Assembly: GCF_016592555.1 (NCBI RefSeq)
Contig: NZ_AP014546.1
Coordinates: forward strand, 2,056,501 to 2,120,500
DNA: 64,000 bases
DNA from: Neptunomonas japonica JAMM 1380
GTDB lineage: Bacteria > Pseudomonadota > Gammaproteobacteria > Pseudomonadales > Balneatricaceae
Reading direction: 5' to 3'
Shown here piece after piece: positions 8,614-17,642 of the stretch. Under the pieces are notes generated by a model. That model saw only the letters and a list, made by a program, of their open reading frames with translations, was not told where the DNA came from and searched no databases. Position 1 is the stretch's first letter. Each line of letters starts with the position of its first letter. Made by a program: the position numbers and the translations under genes.

Positions 8614-11600
8614 CTATCCCTCTTCAGGCTCGTACCCTAAGTTGGGTGACAGCCAGCGCTCTGCATCTCGCATCTCCATACCTGTACGTTTGGCATAGCT
8701 TTCAACCTGATCTTCACCAATTTTTGCTACCCCAAAATACTGTGAATCAGGATGACTAAAGTACCAACCACTCACAGCTGCTGTTGGTAGCATGGCATAA
8801 GACTCTGTGATGGTAATTCCCGTACGGGTTTCCACATCAAGTAACTCCCACAATAAGCCTTTTTCGGTGTGATCGGGGCAGGCTGGGTAGCCAGGTGCTG
8901 GTCGAATACCTTGATACTTTTCTTTTATCAGTGATTCATTATCGAGGTTTTCATTAGCGCCGTAGCCCCACGCCTCTTTACGTACGAGTGCATGAAGGTA
9001 CTCAGCAAACGCTTCAGCTAAACGGTCAGCTAAGGCTTTAACCATAATGCTGTTGTAATCGTCATGATCCGCTTCGTACACCGCAGCAAGTTCATCAACG
9101 CCAAACCCAGTAGTGACGGCAAATGCACCAAAGTAATCAGCTTTACCACTCTCTTTAGGTGCAATGAAATCAGTCAGGCACATGTGTGGCTTACCGGCAA
9201 TTTTCTCTGTTTGCTGGCGTAAGTGATGCAGTGTCGTTAGTACTTCTGAGCGTGTTTCATCGGTATACAGCTCAATATCATCGTCGTTAATGCTATTGGC
9301 CGGGAAAAGCCCATAAACTGCACGTGCATACAGTTTTTTATTATTGACAAGGTCATCAAGCATCAGTTGAGCGTCAGCAAACAGCTTAGTGGCTTCTTTG
9401 CCAATAATTTCATCGTTCAAAATACGTGGATAACGACCTGCTAACTCCCATGAATGGAAGAACGGACTCCAGTCGATATAGTCACGTAAAATGTTTAGGT
9501 CTATATTTTCTAATACTTGTACACCTAACTGCTGTGGTACTGGAGGCGTGTAGTCTTCCCAAGCTATTTTGAATTTATTAGCGCGCGCCGCTTCTAAACC
9601 GATCCGGCGCTTTTCATTTTGGCGTGCTGCGTGGCGCTCACGCACTGCTTGATAATCTTCTTTTATCTCATTGACATAACTTTGTTTTTTCTCTTTTGAT
9701 AGCAGCGCAGAAGCAACACCAACAGCACGAGAGGCATTGGTTACATGTACCACTTGATCACGTTTGTAAGCGGGTTCAATTTTAACCGAAGTATGTGCTT
9801 TTGATGTGGTCGCTCCACCAATCATTAAGGGAATGCTAAAGCCTTGTCGTTCCATCTCTTTGGCAACATGCACCATCTCATCGAGAGAGGGCGTAATCAA
9901 ACCTGAAAGACCAATCAAATCTGCATTGGATTCGCGGGCCGTAGTTAGGATTTTTTCAGCAGAGACCATGACGCCAAGATCAATGATCTCAAAGTTATTA
10001 CACTGAAGAACAACCCCCACAATGTTTTTACCGATGTCATGCACATCACCTTTAACGGTTGCCATGACTACTTTACCGGCAGAACTTGATTCGTTGTCAG
10101 CTTTACCTGCTTCGATAAATGGCATTAGGTACGCCACTGCTTTTTTCATCACGCGTGCGGATTTAACAACTTGAGGCAAAAACATCTTACCCGATCCAAA
10201 TAGATCACCTACGATTCCCATTCCGTCCATCAATGGACCTTCAATGACTTGAATAGGACGCTCATAATTTAGACGACATTCTTCAACGTCGTCGTCGATG
10301 AAGTCGGTAATGCCTTTAACCAGTGCATGCGATAAGCGTTTATTTACTTCCCAAGAACGCCATTCTTGAGTTTCGGGTGCTTTTTCTTCTGAACCATCCC
10401 CACGATATTTATCAGCTACTGCGAGTAAGCGTTCAGTGGAATCTTCACGACGGTTCTGAATAACGTCTTCTACTAACTCTTTGAGCTCTTCTGGTAAATC
10501 ATCATAAATAGCAAGCTGGCCGGCGTTAACAATCCCCATATCCATGCCTTGCTGAATGGCATGGTAAAGAAATACACAGTGAATGGCTTCACGTACGGGG
10601 TTATTTCCACGGAACGAGAAAGAAACGTTAGACACACCGCCTGAGATTTTTGCGTAAGGTAGGTTCTTTTTGATCCAACCAGTGGCCTCAATAAAATCAA
10701 GGGCATAGTTGTTATGTTCTTCTATACCGGTAGCGACCGCAAAAATATTAGGATCAAAGATAATATCTTCAGGAGGGAAGCCCACTTCATCGACTAGTAT
10801 GCGATAAGACTCCGCACATATTTCAATTTTTCGCTCGCGCGTATCGGCTTGGCCCACTTCATCAAATGCCATAACGATCACAGCAGCACCATAGCGGCGC
10901 ACTAGTTTAGCCTGATGCTTAAACTTCTCGACACCTTCTTTCATCGAGATAGAGTTAACAACGCCTTTACCCTGAATGCATTTCAACCCCACTTCGATAA
11001 CTTCCCACTTTGAGGAGTCGATCATGATGGGAACACGTGAAATGTCGGGTTCCGAGGCGATTAATTTAAGGAAGCGCTCCATTGCCGCTTCTGCATCCAA
11101 CATGCCTTCATCCATGTTGATGTCGATAATCTGGGCACCGTTTTCTACTTGCTGGCGTGCTACTGCTAGTGCCGTTTCATAATCACCTTCTTTGATCAGG
11201 CGTTTAAACACAGCAGAGCCGGTTACATTGGTGCGCTCACCCACATTAACAAACAGGGTTTCAGCACCAATATTCATCGGTTCAAGGCCTGCTAAACGTG
11301 CTTCAACAGGAAGGTCAGGCATAAGCCGTGGTACATATTTTTCAACAGATTCACGGATAACGCGAATATGTTCTGGCGTAGTACCACAACAACCACCCAC
11401 AATATTCAAAAAACCTGACGCAGCCCATTCGCCAATCTCATCGGCCATCTCTTCGGGGGTTTCGTCGTATTCACCGAAAGCATTTGGTAAACCTGCGTTA
11501 GGGTGTGCTGAGACGTTGCACTGAGCAATACGAGACAGTTCTTCGATATATTGGCGTAGCTCTTTTGGCCCAAGGGCACAGTTAAGACCAATAGCAATTG

Positions 11601-12321
11601 GGTTGGCGTGGCGAACGGAGTTCCAGAAGGCTTCAGTTGTTTGGCCTGATAATGTGCGCCCTGATGCGTCAGTAATGGTTCCTGAGATCATTACAGGCAA
11701 GCGCATATTATGATCATCAAAGTACTGCTCAACAGCATAGATAGCGGCTTTAGCATTAAGTGTATCAAATACTGTTTCGATCAAGATGATGTCTGAGCCA
11801 CCTTCGATCAAGCCATCGATAGATTCAGTGTAGGCTTCAACAAGTTCATCAAAAGATACATTGCGATACCCCGGATCATTTACATCCGGTGAAATAGAGC
11901 ATGTGCGGTTTGTAGGGCCTAAAACACCCGCTACATAGCGAGGTCTGTCTGGTGTTTCTCGTTCAATCTCATCGCATGCTGCACGAGCAAGTCTTGCCGC
12001 TTCTACGTTAATCTCACGACTGAGCGATTCCATGTTGTAATCGGCCATGGCAATCTGTGTTGCGTTAAAGGTATTGGTTTCAACAATGTCGGCACCCGCA
12101 TCCAGGTAATCACGGTGGATGTCTTTAATGATCTTTGGTTGAGTTAACACCAATAGGTCATTGTTGCCTTTGACATCGGAAGCCCAATCTGCAAAACGCT
12201 CACCACGATAGTCAGCTTCTTCCAGTTGGTAGCCCTGGATCATCGTACCCATACCTCCATCAAGAATCATGATGCGTTGTTTGAGTGCTGCTTCGAGTTG
12301 TTGTGTGATCGTCTGTGCCAT
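8614..12321 (-). CDS. metH: Cobalamin-dependent methionine synthase
   Basis: Transfers a methyl group from 5-methyltetrahydrofolate to homocysteine via methylcobalamin. I start it at the ATG at 12321 (1235 residues, [16 protein letters not shown]); the frame is open 24 codons further, but that extension is hydrophobic and atypical. All four modules are present: the homocysteine/zinc domain (GLNCALG and [11 protein letters not shown] cysteines, within residues 1-330), the pterin-binding domain ([16 protein letters not shown]), the B12-binding domain with the DxHxxG ligand motif in [14 protein letters not shown] (about residue 760), and the C-terminal AdoMet reactivation domain ([15 protein letters not shown]). 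It is one of two B12-dependent systems in the window, the other being nrdJ. Confidence 0.97.
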   Translation of the reverse strand: MAQTITQQLEAALKQRIMILDGGMGTMIQGYQLEEADYRGERFADWASDVKGNNDLLVLTQPKIIKDIHRDYLDAGADIVETNTFNATQIAMADYNMESLSREINVEAARLARAACDEIERETPDRPRYVAGVLGPTNRTCSISPDVNDPGYRNVSFDELVEAYTESIDGLIEGGSDIILIETVFDTLNAKAAIYAVEQYFDDHNMRLPVMISGTITDASGRTLSGQTTEAFWNSVRHANPIAIGLNCALGPKELRQYIEELSRIAQCNVSAHPNAGLPNAFGEYDETPEEMADEIGEWAASGFLNIVGGCCGTTPEHIRVIRESVEKYVPRLMPDLPVEARLAGLEPMNIGAETLFVNVGERTNVTGSAVFKRLIKEGDYETALAVARQQVENGAQIIDINMDEGMLDAEAAMERFLKLIASEPDISRVPIMIDSSKWEVIEVGLKCIQGKGVVNSISMKEGVEKFKHQAKLVRRYGAAVIVMAFDEVGQADTRERKIEICAESYRILVDEVGFPPEDIIFDPNIFAVATGIEEHNNYALDFIEATGWIKKNLPYAKISGGVSNVSFSFRGNNPVREAIHCVFLYHAIQQGMDMGIVNAGQLAIYDDLPEELKELVEDVIQNRREDSTERLLAVADKYRGDGSEEKAPETQEWRSWEVNKRLSHALVKGITDFIDDDVEECRLNYERPIQVIEGPLMDGMGIVGDLFGSGKMFLPQVVKSARVMKKAVAYLMPFIEAGKADNESSSAGKVVMATVKGDVHDIGKNIVGVVLQCNNFEIIDLGVMVSAEKILTTARESNADLIGLSGLITPSLDEMVHVAKEMERQGFSIPLMIGGATTSKAHTSVKIEPAYKRDQVVHVTNASRAVGVASALLSKEKKQSYVNEIKEDYQAVRERHAARQNEKRRIGLEAARANKFKIAWEDYTPPVPQQLGVQVLENIDLNILRDYIDWSPFFHSWELAGRYPRILNDEIIGKEATKLFADAQLMLDDLVNNKKLYARAVYGLFPANSINDDDIELYTDETRSEVLTTLHHLRQQTEKIAGKPHMCLTDFIAPKESGKADYFGAFAVTTGFGVDELAAVYEADHDDYNSIMVKALADRLAEAFAEYLHALVRKEAWGYGANENLDNESLIKEKYQGIRPAPGYPACPDHTEKGLLWELLDVETRTGITITESYAMLPTAAVSGWYFSHPDSQYFGVAKIGEDQVESYAKRTGMEMRDAERWLSPNLGYEPEEG

Positions 12322-12384
12322 CGAATCTAATCCAATACCAATAATAAAAGTGCTTATGATAAAGCAAATCACGATTAAATTTAC

Positions 12385-12397
12385 TGAGATCAATTCA
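12385..12397 (-). promoter_or_regulatory. Possible MetR-type site upstream of metH
   Basis: TGAG-N5-TTCA at 12385-12397 differs by one base from the TGAA-N5-TTCA form bound by MetR, and lies about 64 bp upstream of the chosen metH start. No MetR gene is in the window, so this rests on a short match only. Confidence 0.25.
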
Positions 12398-12546
12398 ATT
12401 TAACGTGAATGGCACTCATATGGACGTAAATAATCATGAAAGGTGGCAGAAGGGGGAGTGACGAAAGGAAAAGTAGAGGCTAAATGGCTATAATCTCTGA
12501 TTTTAAGCGTACAATAAGGCCTGAACTTCTTGGCTGTTTGATTAAA

Positions 12547-13017
12547 TTATTGTGCTCGAAGTGTTTTCCAGGCGTTATCTGCTTCTATTTTATACGCCTT
12601 CCAATCGCCTTCGAGCCAACGTTCGCGGCCTCTTTCAGCATAAAAAAGATGCAGGTTGTCACCAAAAAATTCCCATACCGTCCCATCGGTAGAAATTAAA
12701 CCTTCGCCCAGGCTAAGCGCATTAGAGCAAAAGCCGTTATACAAAGGGCGGTAGCGTTCAGGATCTGCTGCAAATTTATCGGCAGAGGCTTGGGATGCAA
12801 ATAACCATTGTGCGTTATTCCACTCAACCACAAAGCGTTTATTGCCTGCGACTTCCTTATGTTGAGTTCTAACATCATCAGAGTGATATTCAACTGTATC
12901 GTGCCCTCCGATTGCTTTTGAGCCCCAATAACTCTTACTTACGGGCTCATCAGCAAAACTGCTGAAACTAGTAAAAAGTAAAGCGAGCACTATTAAATAC
13001 TTTTTCATGCTATTCAT
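12547..13017 (-). CDS. Periplasmic YHS-domain protein (copy 1)
   Basis: 156 residues with a clear N-terminal signal peptide (KKYLIVLALLFTSFSSFA) and then a YHS-domain fold: GGHDTVEYH, GNKRFVVEWNNAQWLFASQ, FAADPERYRPLYNGFCS. YHS domains are often associated with metal-handling proteins, but the biochemical role of these secreted single-domain forms is not established. It is a paralogue of the protein at 17643-18107; this copy has FCS where the other has YCAW. It has its own 150-bp upstream region and lies downstream of the P460 gene in the same orientation. Its upstream region lacks the 17-bp element shared by the other two transcription units of the cluster. Confidence 0.8.
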   Translation of the reverse strand: MNSMKKYLIVLALLFTSFSSFADEPVSKSYWGSKAIGGHDTVEYHSDDVRTQHKEVAGNKRFVVEWNNAQWLFASQASADKFAADPERYRPLYNGFCSNALSLGEGLISTDGTVWEFFGDNLHLFYAERGRERWLEGDWKAYKIEADNAWKTLRAQ

Positions 13018-13103
13018 CCTTAATTGATATTCTTTATCATTTTAAAACACAGCTTAACTATTAATCGAATATGCGGATTCAATAGAGAAGATACTTTTTC
13101 GCT

Positions 13104-13130
13104 ATAAAGCCACTCAGAAAGTGGCTTTAT
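13104..13130. terminator. Hairpin after the P460 lipoprotein gene
   Basis: Perfect 11-bp inverted repeat ATAAAGCCACT with a 5-nt loop, 38 bp downstream of the P460 stop codon. The stem ends in GGCTTTAT in either direction, giving a short U-rich tail, so it probably acts as a modest intrinsic terminator separating P460 from YHS copy 1. Confidence 0.6.
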
Positions 13131-13168
13131 AAAAAGGTGAGTCGAAAAGTGAAATTCTCAGCGCCGAC

Positions 13169-13690
13169 CTAATAATGCTGCTTTAAGAAGTCTTCGTTTG
13201 TAAATACAAAATCATTCTGTGTAGCAATAGAATGGCAACCGCTACAAAAAGCGTTGGTTTCTTCTAACTTGGCGTTGTAACCTGCGACCCAGCCCCAGTT
13301 TTTAGCATCAGGTGTCGCACCGTTTCGTAATTTAACCATAATGGTTAAATCTGTAGGCTTTTGTGCTTCAAAAGCTGCAAGGTCATCAAACTGTTCTTTT
13401 ACAATCACTGTTCCCGCAGGGTAGTTATAAGGCGCAGTGCCTTGGATAACAGCTAAACCAATATCGTTTACATAAACATCTCGGTAACCGTCACGGCCTT
13501 TATGCACAGTGCTTACAAAACCAGTAGGGTCCCCAGTACTGGTTCGGTTTTCTGTGATTTTTGTCCAGTTTTTAAAATTAGCCCATCGGCTATCAGTATT
13601 GCCGGAATAGTCCGGTGCAGAAGCGCAAGCAACAATTAAGCCGCTGATGGATAGAAATAAGCCTGCTTTGAGATAGATACTGGGTTTCAT
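13169..13690 (-). CDS. Cytochrome P460-like c-type haem lipoprotein
   Basis: 173 residues. A lipobox (LIVAC, cysteine 22) predicts export and lipid anchoring, probably in the outer membrane or periplasm. A single c-type haem motif CSGCH lies at residues 149-153, close to the C-terminus as in the cytochrome P460 family, where other members oxidise hydroxylamine or have peroxide or NO chemistry. The preceding region (WTKITENRTSTGDPTGFVSTVHKGRDGYRDVYVND) fits that beta-sheet family. The lysine that cross-links haem in true P460 cannot be assigned by eye, so activity is open; a plain cytochrome c' beta role is an alternative. Its promoter carries the 17-bp element also found before the YHS/DoxX/ATP-grasp operon. 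Confidence 0.75.
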   Translation of the reverse strand: MKPSIYLKAGLFLSISGLIVACASAPDYSGNTDSRWANFKNWTKITENRTSTGDPTGFVSTVHKGRDGYRDVYVNDIGLAVIQGTAPYNYPAGTVIVKEQFDDLAAFEAQKPTDLTIMVKLRNGATPDAKNWGWVAGYNAKLEETNAFCSGCHSIATQNDFVFTNEDFLKQHY

Positions 13691-13771
13691 ATTATTATTC
13701 CCCTGTTTTTACTGCCTAACTAAACCTGTACTTTTTTAAGTATAGAGCCTTAAAAGGCTTTAATAAGGGGA

Positions 13772-13805
13772 ATACTAATACTCTTATATGAAATGAAACT
13801 GAAAA
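13772..13805 (-). promoter_or_regulatory. Promoter with TGAAA-N6-TGAAA element, P460 gene
   Basis: On the plus strand 13789-13805 reads TGAAATGAAACTGAAAA, that is two TGAAA units with an 11-bp period. It differs by one base from 18208-18224. On the transcribed (minus) strand a -10-like TAGTAT (13777-13772) starts 11 nt after the element, so the element covers the -35 position. This layout is typical of direct-repeat sites for OmpR/PhoB-family activators. The element is 99 nt upstream of the start codon. Confidence 0.6.
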
Positions 13806-14057
13806 TAAGGCTAAGCAAGGGCGCGATAAGCACGCTAGCGTTAACTCGTTTTGGTAGTGTATACGCTGATTTTTTGTTCCTCGAGCCTTGAATATAAACA
13901 TGGTGATATCAAAAAAATGTCTTAAGTGCTGCCCAATGTTGCTCTCAAGTAATCAGGATGAATTATCCTGAGAGACATCATTATCAATTTTTTGAATAAA
14001 GCCATTAAGCCGATCAAAAAATCCACTGTGAGCAAATCTTTATAAATTAAGAAGGCG
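13806..14057. other. Intergenic space between the MFS gene and the P460 promoter
   Basis: No convincing gene. A 7-bp inverted repeat (TCAGGAT at 13953-13959 and its complement at 13965-13971) may form a hairpin downstream of the five-gene operon, but no T-run follows it, so I do not call it a terminator. Confidence 0.4.
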
Positions 14058-15323
14058 CTAAGTTTTGGATGTCCTTAATGGCGTGTTTGCTGCAACATTA
14101 GAACTAACATTAGACTCTTTAGGGCCGGAATAAACCATATAGATTAATGCGATAGGGGTTAAAACTAGATACAAAGTTGCCAGAGAAGAGTGCACGTTTG
14201 AAAAATAAGAGGCAAGTAGAGCAACAGCTGAATAAAAAACAACGATACCTGTTTGGGATAAGTAACTCTTAGCCAGTAAATAGTTCAAAGGGCGTTGCTC
14301 TTTTGCATGATCAAAAAAGCGCTTGTTAAAACTTAAACGGAAAAATGTAGTTAAAAACGCAATCAACAAAATGGCTGGGTACACCAAGTGGTTAGGTAAA
14401 GAGGGGTCTAATAAACTTCTCAGCCACCATGAAATAGCATAAAAGATAACGGCACAAATATATATTTTATTGCGATCAATACTATCGATTTTATTTTTTA
14501 GCAGATAGAAAATGACAGACAGCAGGACGGTTAATGAGACAATAACAATGCCTAGCTCTTTGACGCTTTGCTGGGAAATCAAAAATAAAGAGACGACCCA
14601 GAAATAGCTTTCAAGAAAAAGAAACACGCCATCAAGGTAAAACACTACTGCAGAGTTGTTAGAATCCTTAAAGAAAAACATAGAGGTGCTTTTAGATTTT
14701 TGAGCATCGATATTAACGGGCAAAGCTTGACTAACCTTAAGGAATGCATTCATCCGCTCTGCTTGAAAGAACCAAATAAGTCCAGCTAAAGAGATGAACG
14801 AGCTAAGCAACCATAATGAGTACTTAAGGTTATCTTCTAGCATCAGTGCACCCACTAAAATACCTAGCTTTAAAACGACAACCACTAAAATTTGGAAGTT
14901 CCCAAACTGCTTACCCGTTTGATTCTCAGTATTGGTTTGGCTAATTGTATTTTTAGGTTCAGATGTCATCGTGCTGAACAATACTCGCTGTGTTGTCCAG
15001 TAAAAACAGTTATAAGCGCCGTTAAGCAATGCAGCAAACGCCCATATAATCGGGGTATCGCTAAAAAGTAATACACCGACAAGAAGCACTTCTGTAATAA
15101 AGGATAAACCAATGATCCAGCGCCATTGCGACTGTTGGAACAATGCTTCCCATATCTTAAGTGAAACAATAAAGCCAAAACCGGTAACGGCAATAAATAA
15201 AGCTATTCCTTCAACTGACGCGCCTTGTTTTAGCAGCAGTACAGGTATAAAGAAGGGCAGTAGCCCAATCATAAACGAGTGAATGCCTGCAAATTGGAAG
15301 AAACTCGAAGATACGATCTTCAT
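14058..15323 (-). CDS. MFS-like multi-spanning membrane transporter
   Basis: 421 residues, about ten to twelve hydrophobic segments, and a weakly MFS-like pattern (N-terminal GLLPFFIPVLLLKQGASVEGIALF). A hydrophilic central loop near residues 195-215 separates two halves, as in major facilitator proteins. Substrate unknown. The ATG overlaps the stop of the upstream ATP-grasp gene by one base (TAATG), so it is translated together with two putative amide-bond ligases. An exporter for their product is the simplest reading, but this is inference. Last gene of the five-gene operon. Confidence 0.7.
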   Translation of the reverse strand: MKIVSSSFFQFAGIHSFMIGLLPFFIPVLLLKQGASVEGIALFIAVTGFGFIVSLKIWEALFQQSQWRWIIGLSFITEVLLVGVLLFSDTPIIWAFAALLNGAYNCFYWTTQRVLFSTMTSEPKNTISQTNTENQTGKQFGNFQILVVVVLKLGILVGALMLEDNLKYSLWLLSSFISLAGLIWFFQAERMNAFLKVSQALPVNIDAQKSKSTSMFFFKDSNNSAVVFYLDGVFLFLESYFWVVSLFLISQQSVKELGIVIVSLTVLLSVIFYLLKNKIDSIDRNKIYICAVIFYAISWWLRSLLDPSLPNHLVYPAILLIAFLTTFFRLSFNKRFFDHAKEQRPLNYLLAKSYLSQTGIVVFYSAVALLASYFSNVHSSLATLYLVLTPIALIYMVYSGPKESNVSSNVAANTPLRTSKT

Positions 15324-16231
15324 TAGTAAATATCTGCGTTACTAATTTCGATTTGATTGAGCTTATTGTAATAAGGACTCAAATCTTCTTTTTTGCCGTA
15401 GCGAGGATAATCATGCATCTTCAAATAAGGACGTGAATTCACTTCCAGAAAAATACACTTTTGGTCATGAAACGAATGTTCAATACCCTTTTCAAAAATA
15501 ACATCAATACCCAGTATGTTTGCATCAAACATGCGCAACACATCTAAAAACAGCTGCTTGTTGTCTTCAGGGATGGTGTCTTGGTCAATAGTGCGGACAG
15601 TGCCGCCTGGAGCTAACGATATACGATAAAAGAGTATGACGTCTTCGCCTTTTGGTGGAATACTCTCAAGCGTATACTTGCTCTTTTTCAAATAATTGAT
15701 GGTTTGCTCGTTCTTTTCTATTGGATAAATACAAGGGTGTAGATCCATAGCTTTACGAATGGCATTCTCTTCGTCAATAAGTTCGCTAATCGTATGTATC
15801 CCATCACCTGTAATAGTCGGCGGATAACGCTCAATCACTGACATCAACTCGCCTTTGATAGCGACGACTCGGTAGTTGTGGCCTTTTAAATACTGCTCAA
15901 CTACCGTGGTAGGCCACCAAATTTTTGCGAGGAAAATAGCTTTCCATAACTCAGTAAAGCTGTTGATAGGAAAGTAACTACCACGAGAGTAACCGCTGAC
16001 ATTTGGCTTAATAACTAAAGGAAACCCGTGTGTTTTAGCAAAACGATGTGCAGTCATAGGGTTTAAGAATATCTGCCCTTTAGCGTGAGGGACGTTACCT
16101 TGGCTAAAGACAGCACGAGCTTGTTCTTTAGAGCGACAGCTTTTTCTTACGTCTAAATTATTGTAGCTACTACAGCCGTTCATATAACGCTGGCTTACCC
16201 AGCTATAAATTATCTTTTTTATATTTTGCAT
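15323..16231 (-). CDS. ATP-grasp ligase resembling the GshAB/cyanophycin-synthetase type
   Basis: 302 residues. ATP-grasp features are visible: FPLVIKPNVSGYSRGSYF (residues about 90-107, lysine plus flexible glycine loop), VVEQYLKGHNYRVVAIKGELMSV (about 135-157), and the metal-binding end GIDVIFEKG with FLEVNSRPYLKMHDYP (about 245-285), whose ending resembles the glutathione-synthase domain of GshAB. Such enzymes join a carboxylate to an amine via an acyl phosphate. No adenylation or Mur domain is fused. It lies 14 bp downstream of a second, different ATP-grasp gene and overlaps the MFS gene. Substrates unknown; peptide or amino-acid ligation is inferred from family. Confidence 0.76.
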   Translation of the reverse strand: MQNIKKIIYSWVSQRYMNGCSSYNNLDVRKSCRSKEQARAVFSQGNVPHAKGQIFLNPMTAHRFAKTHGFPLVIKPNVSGYSRGSYFPINSFTELWKAIFLAKIWWPTTVVEQYLKGHNYRVVAIKGELMSVIERYPPTITGDGIHTISELIDEENAIRKAMDLHPCIYPIEKNEQTINYLKKSKYTLESIPPKGEDVILFYRISLAPGGTVRTIDQDTIPEDNKQLFLDVLRMFDANILGIDVIFEKGIEHSFHDQKCIFLEVNSRPYLKMHDYPRYGKKEDLSPYYNKLNQIEISNADIY

Positions 16232-16245
16232 TACAGGTGCTCGTC

Positions 16246-17067
16246 TTAGTCAGTGCGCTTAGTGCGCTGCATGAAACCTAGTTTCTTAAAGAATAGAAAA
16301 GGCTCATTTTGTTCTTCTGGTATAGTTCTTGTGATTTTTGCCAGCAACCACGTGCATTGGATTGCCAAGCTTAACTTTCTCTTTAACGATGTATTTTTGG
16401 TAAGCAATACGAGTGGCATTGGTAAAAACAGATTAATCTCAATAACTTTAAACTGACCGTTTATCAACTTGTCTAGTGAGTCAGCGCGTACGCCAAAACG
16501 TGAAATTCTAAAGTGCCCAACTGTTTTTAAATTTCTCCACAACACTTCGAGTTTTTCTTTACTCAGTTGTGCTGTTACATCTTGGTATTCAGTTTGCTTA
16601 TTATAAATACCATTAATAGGAAACTTGTCGGTACTGTGATTTACCACTTGTGTGACTGACAGCATCGCATACTGATCCTGCGCTTTATCTGATGGTATCA
16701 GGAAAATTTCATACTCAATCTTTCCTTGGGCGGCTTCTTGAATTAGGTATTGCGATTGCCCTGCTACCCGTTGACTGCGAATCACGCCTAACTCGTCGAT
16801 GTTATCTGCTCTTCGAATCCCTTGAGAATTTTGCCCCCATTCTGGTTTGACGAAAACTGGGTAGGATTCTGGCTGCTTATCACCAGAATCTATCCATTGT
16901 TGTAAATGCCATTTTTCCGGAATCAGATCATTAATATCCTGTTTGGAATAGATACCTTTGCGCTTATTAAAATAACCAGCGTTTAATTGGAAGTAGTGCC
17001 ATGGCATTACTTTAAGGCGAACGCACGAGACTATATAGGAAGCCACCAACAGAATTCGAATCATCAT
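16246..17067 (-). CDS. Second ATP-grasp protein (D-Ala-D-Ala ligase-like fold)
   Basis: About 273 residues from the ATG at 17067. The open frame extends 23 codons upstream, but that would run into the DoxX-like gene ending at 17081. A hydrophobic N-terminus (MMIRILLVASYIVSCVRL) is followed by YPVFVKPEWGQNSQGIRR (the ATP-grasp lysine and glycine loop), YLIQEAAQGKIEYEIFLI (a QE-type strand) and FRISRFGVRADSLDKL with FKVIEINLFLPMPL (metal-binding Asp, Glu and Asn). It differs clearly from the neighbouring ATP-grasp, so the pair is not a recent duplication. Two consecutive ligation steps, or two activities on one substrate, are possible. No clear Shine-Dalgarno was found. Confidence 0.7.
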   Translation of the reverse strand: MMIRILLVASYIVSCVRLKVMPWHYFQLNAGYFNKRKGIYSKQDINDLIPEKWHLQQWIDSGDKQPESYPVFVKPEWGQNSQGIRRADNIDELGVIRSQRVAGQSQYLIQEAAQGKIEYEIFLIPSDKAQDQYAMLSVTQVVNHSTDKFPINGIYNKQTEYQDVTAQLSKEKLEVLWRNLKTVGHFRISRFGVRADSLDKLINGQFKVIEINLFLPMPLVLLTKNTSLKRKLSLAIQCTWLLAKITRTIPEEQNEPFLFFKKLGFMQRTKRTD

Positions 17068-17080
17068 AATTATCTGAAGT

Positions 17081-17602
17081 TTACAGTGTGTTATTACTGT
17101 TAGTATTGCTATTACGCCAATACGTAAAGTTAACAAAAGCCATAATTAACCCTAATACAAAGATTGATACAGCAGCATAAAACAGTGATCCATGATCACT
17201 TTGACCATTATGCAATACTTCTATTCCGAGTGGTGTTGCTAAGTGGAAAAAAGCGGCTCCTGCCATAATTCCTGCTGCGAGTACGCCACCAGCACTATGA
17301 ACTAAGGCACGCTCAGGTGCTTTATTGATTACACCTAGCTTTTTAAGGATAAAAAAGACAATAGGAAGCAATAAAAAGATTGAAACAAACAGCTCGGCAC
17401 TGCCCACTGCATAAGCGCCATACTCAGTAAACCATGTACCTAAACCGTTTGAAATCGTAGTGCTCATCCAAGCACCAATAGTTGAAAAAATGTGTTGTGT
17501 GTCAGGGTGGCCTGAAAATTTGTAGGGTAGGGAGCTTAAAAACACCTTACATGTCCACGCAACAACCACCCAGCTGAATATTGTGATGATTCGAGATGTC
17601 AT
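17081..17602 (-). CDS. DoxX-like integral membrane protein
   Basis: 173 residues with four predicted membrane segments: ITIFSWVVVAWTCKVFL, YGAYAVGSAELFVSIFLLLPIVFFIL, GGVLAAGIMAGAAFFHL and LFYAAVSIFVLGLIMAFVNF. The motif KFSGHPDTQHIFSTIGAWM followed by GTWFTEYGAYAVGSAEL matches the DoxX/DoxD-like family. These proteins are often linked with thiol or redox chemistry, but this member is not characterised. It lies 40 bp after YHS copy 2 and 13 bp before the ATP-grasp genes in one operon. Confidence 0.7.
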   Translation of the reverse strand: MTSRIITIFSWVVVAWTCKVFLSSLPYKFSGHPDTQHIFSTIGAWMSTTISNGLGTWFTEYGAYAVGSAELFVSIFLLLPIVFFILKKLGVINKAPERALVHSAGGVLAAGIMAGAAFFHLATPLGIEVLHNGQSDHGSLFYAAVSIFVLGLIMAFVNFTYWRNSNTNSNNTL

Positions 17603-17642
17603 ATTTTATCCTTAATATTTATTATTAGTTTTATCGATTCAA

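Noticed and set aside
12322..12480. Possible SAM or cobalamin riboswitch before metH
   Set aside because: I looked for the conserved riboswitch cores and saw none; only a weak MetR-like site is present.
12484..12699. Forward 71-codon frame between metH and YHS copy 1
   Set aside because: Mostly antisense to the YHS gene and without a ribosome site; a shadow frame.
13716..13901. Reverse-strand 61-codon frame between P460 and MFS genes, considered as a precursor peptide for the ATP-grasp enzymes
   Set aside because: It overlaps the shared promoter element, has no ribosome site, and its composition looks random.
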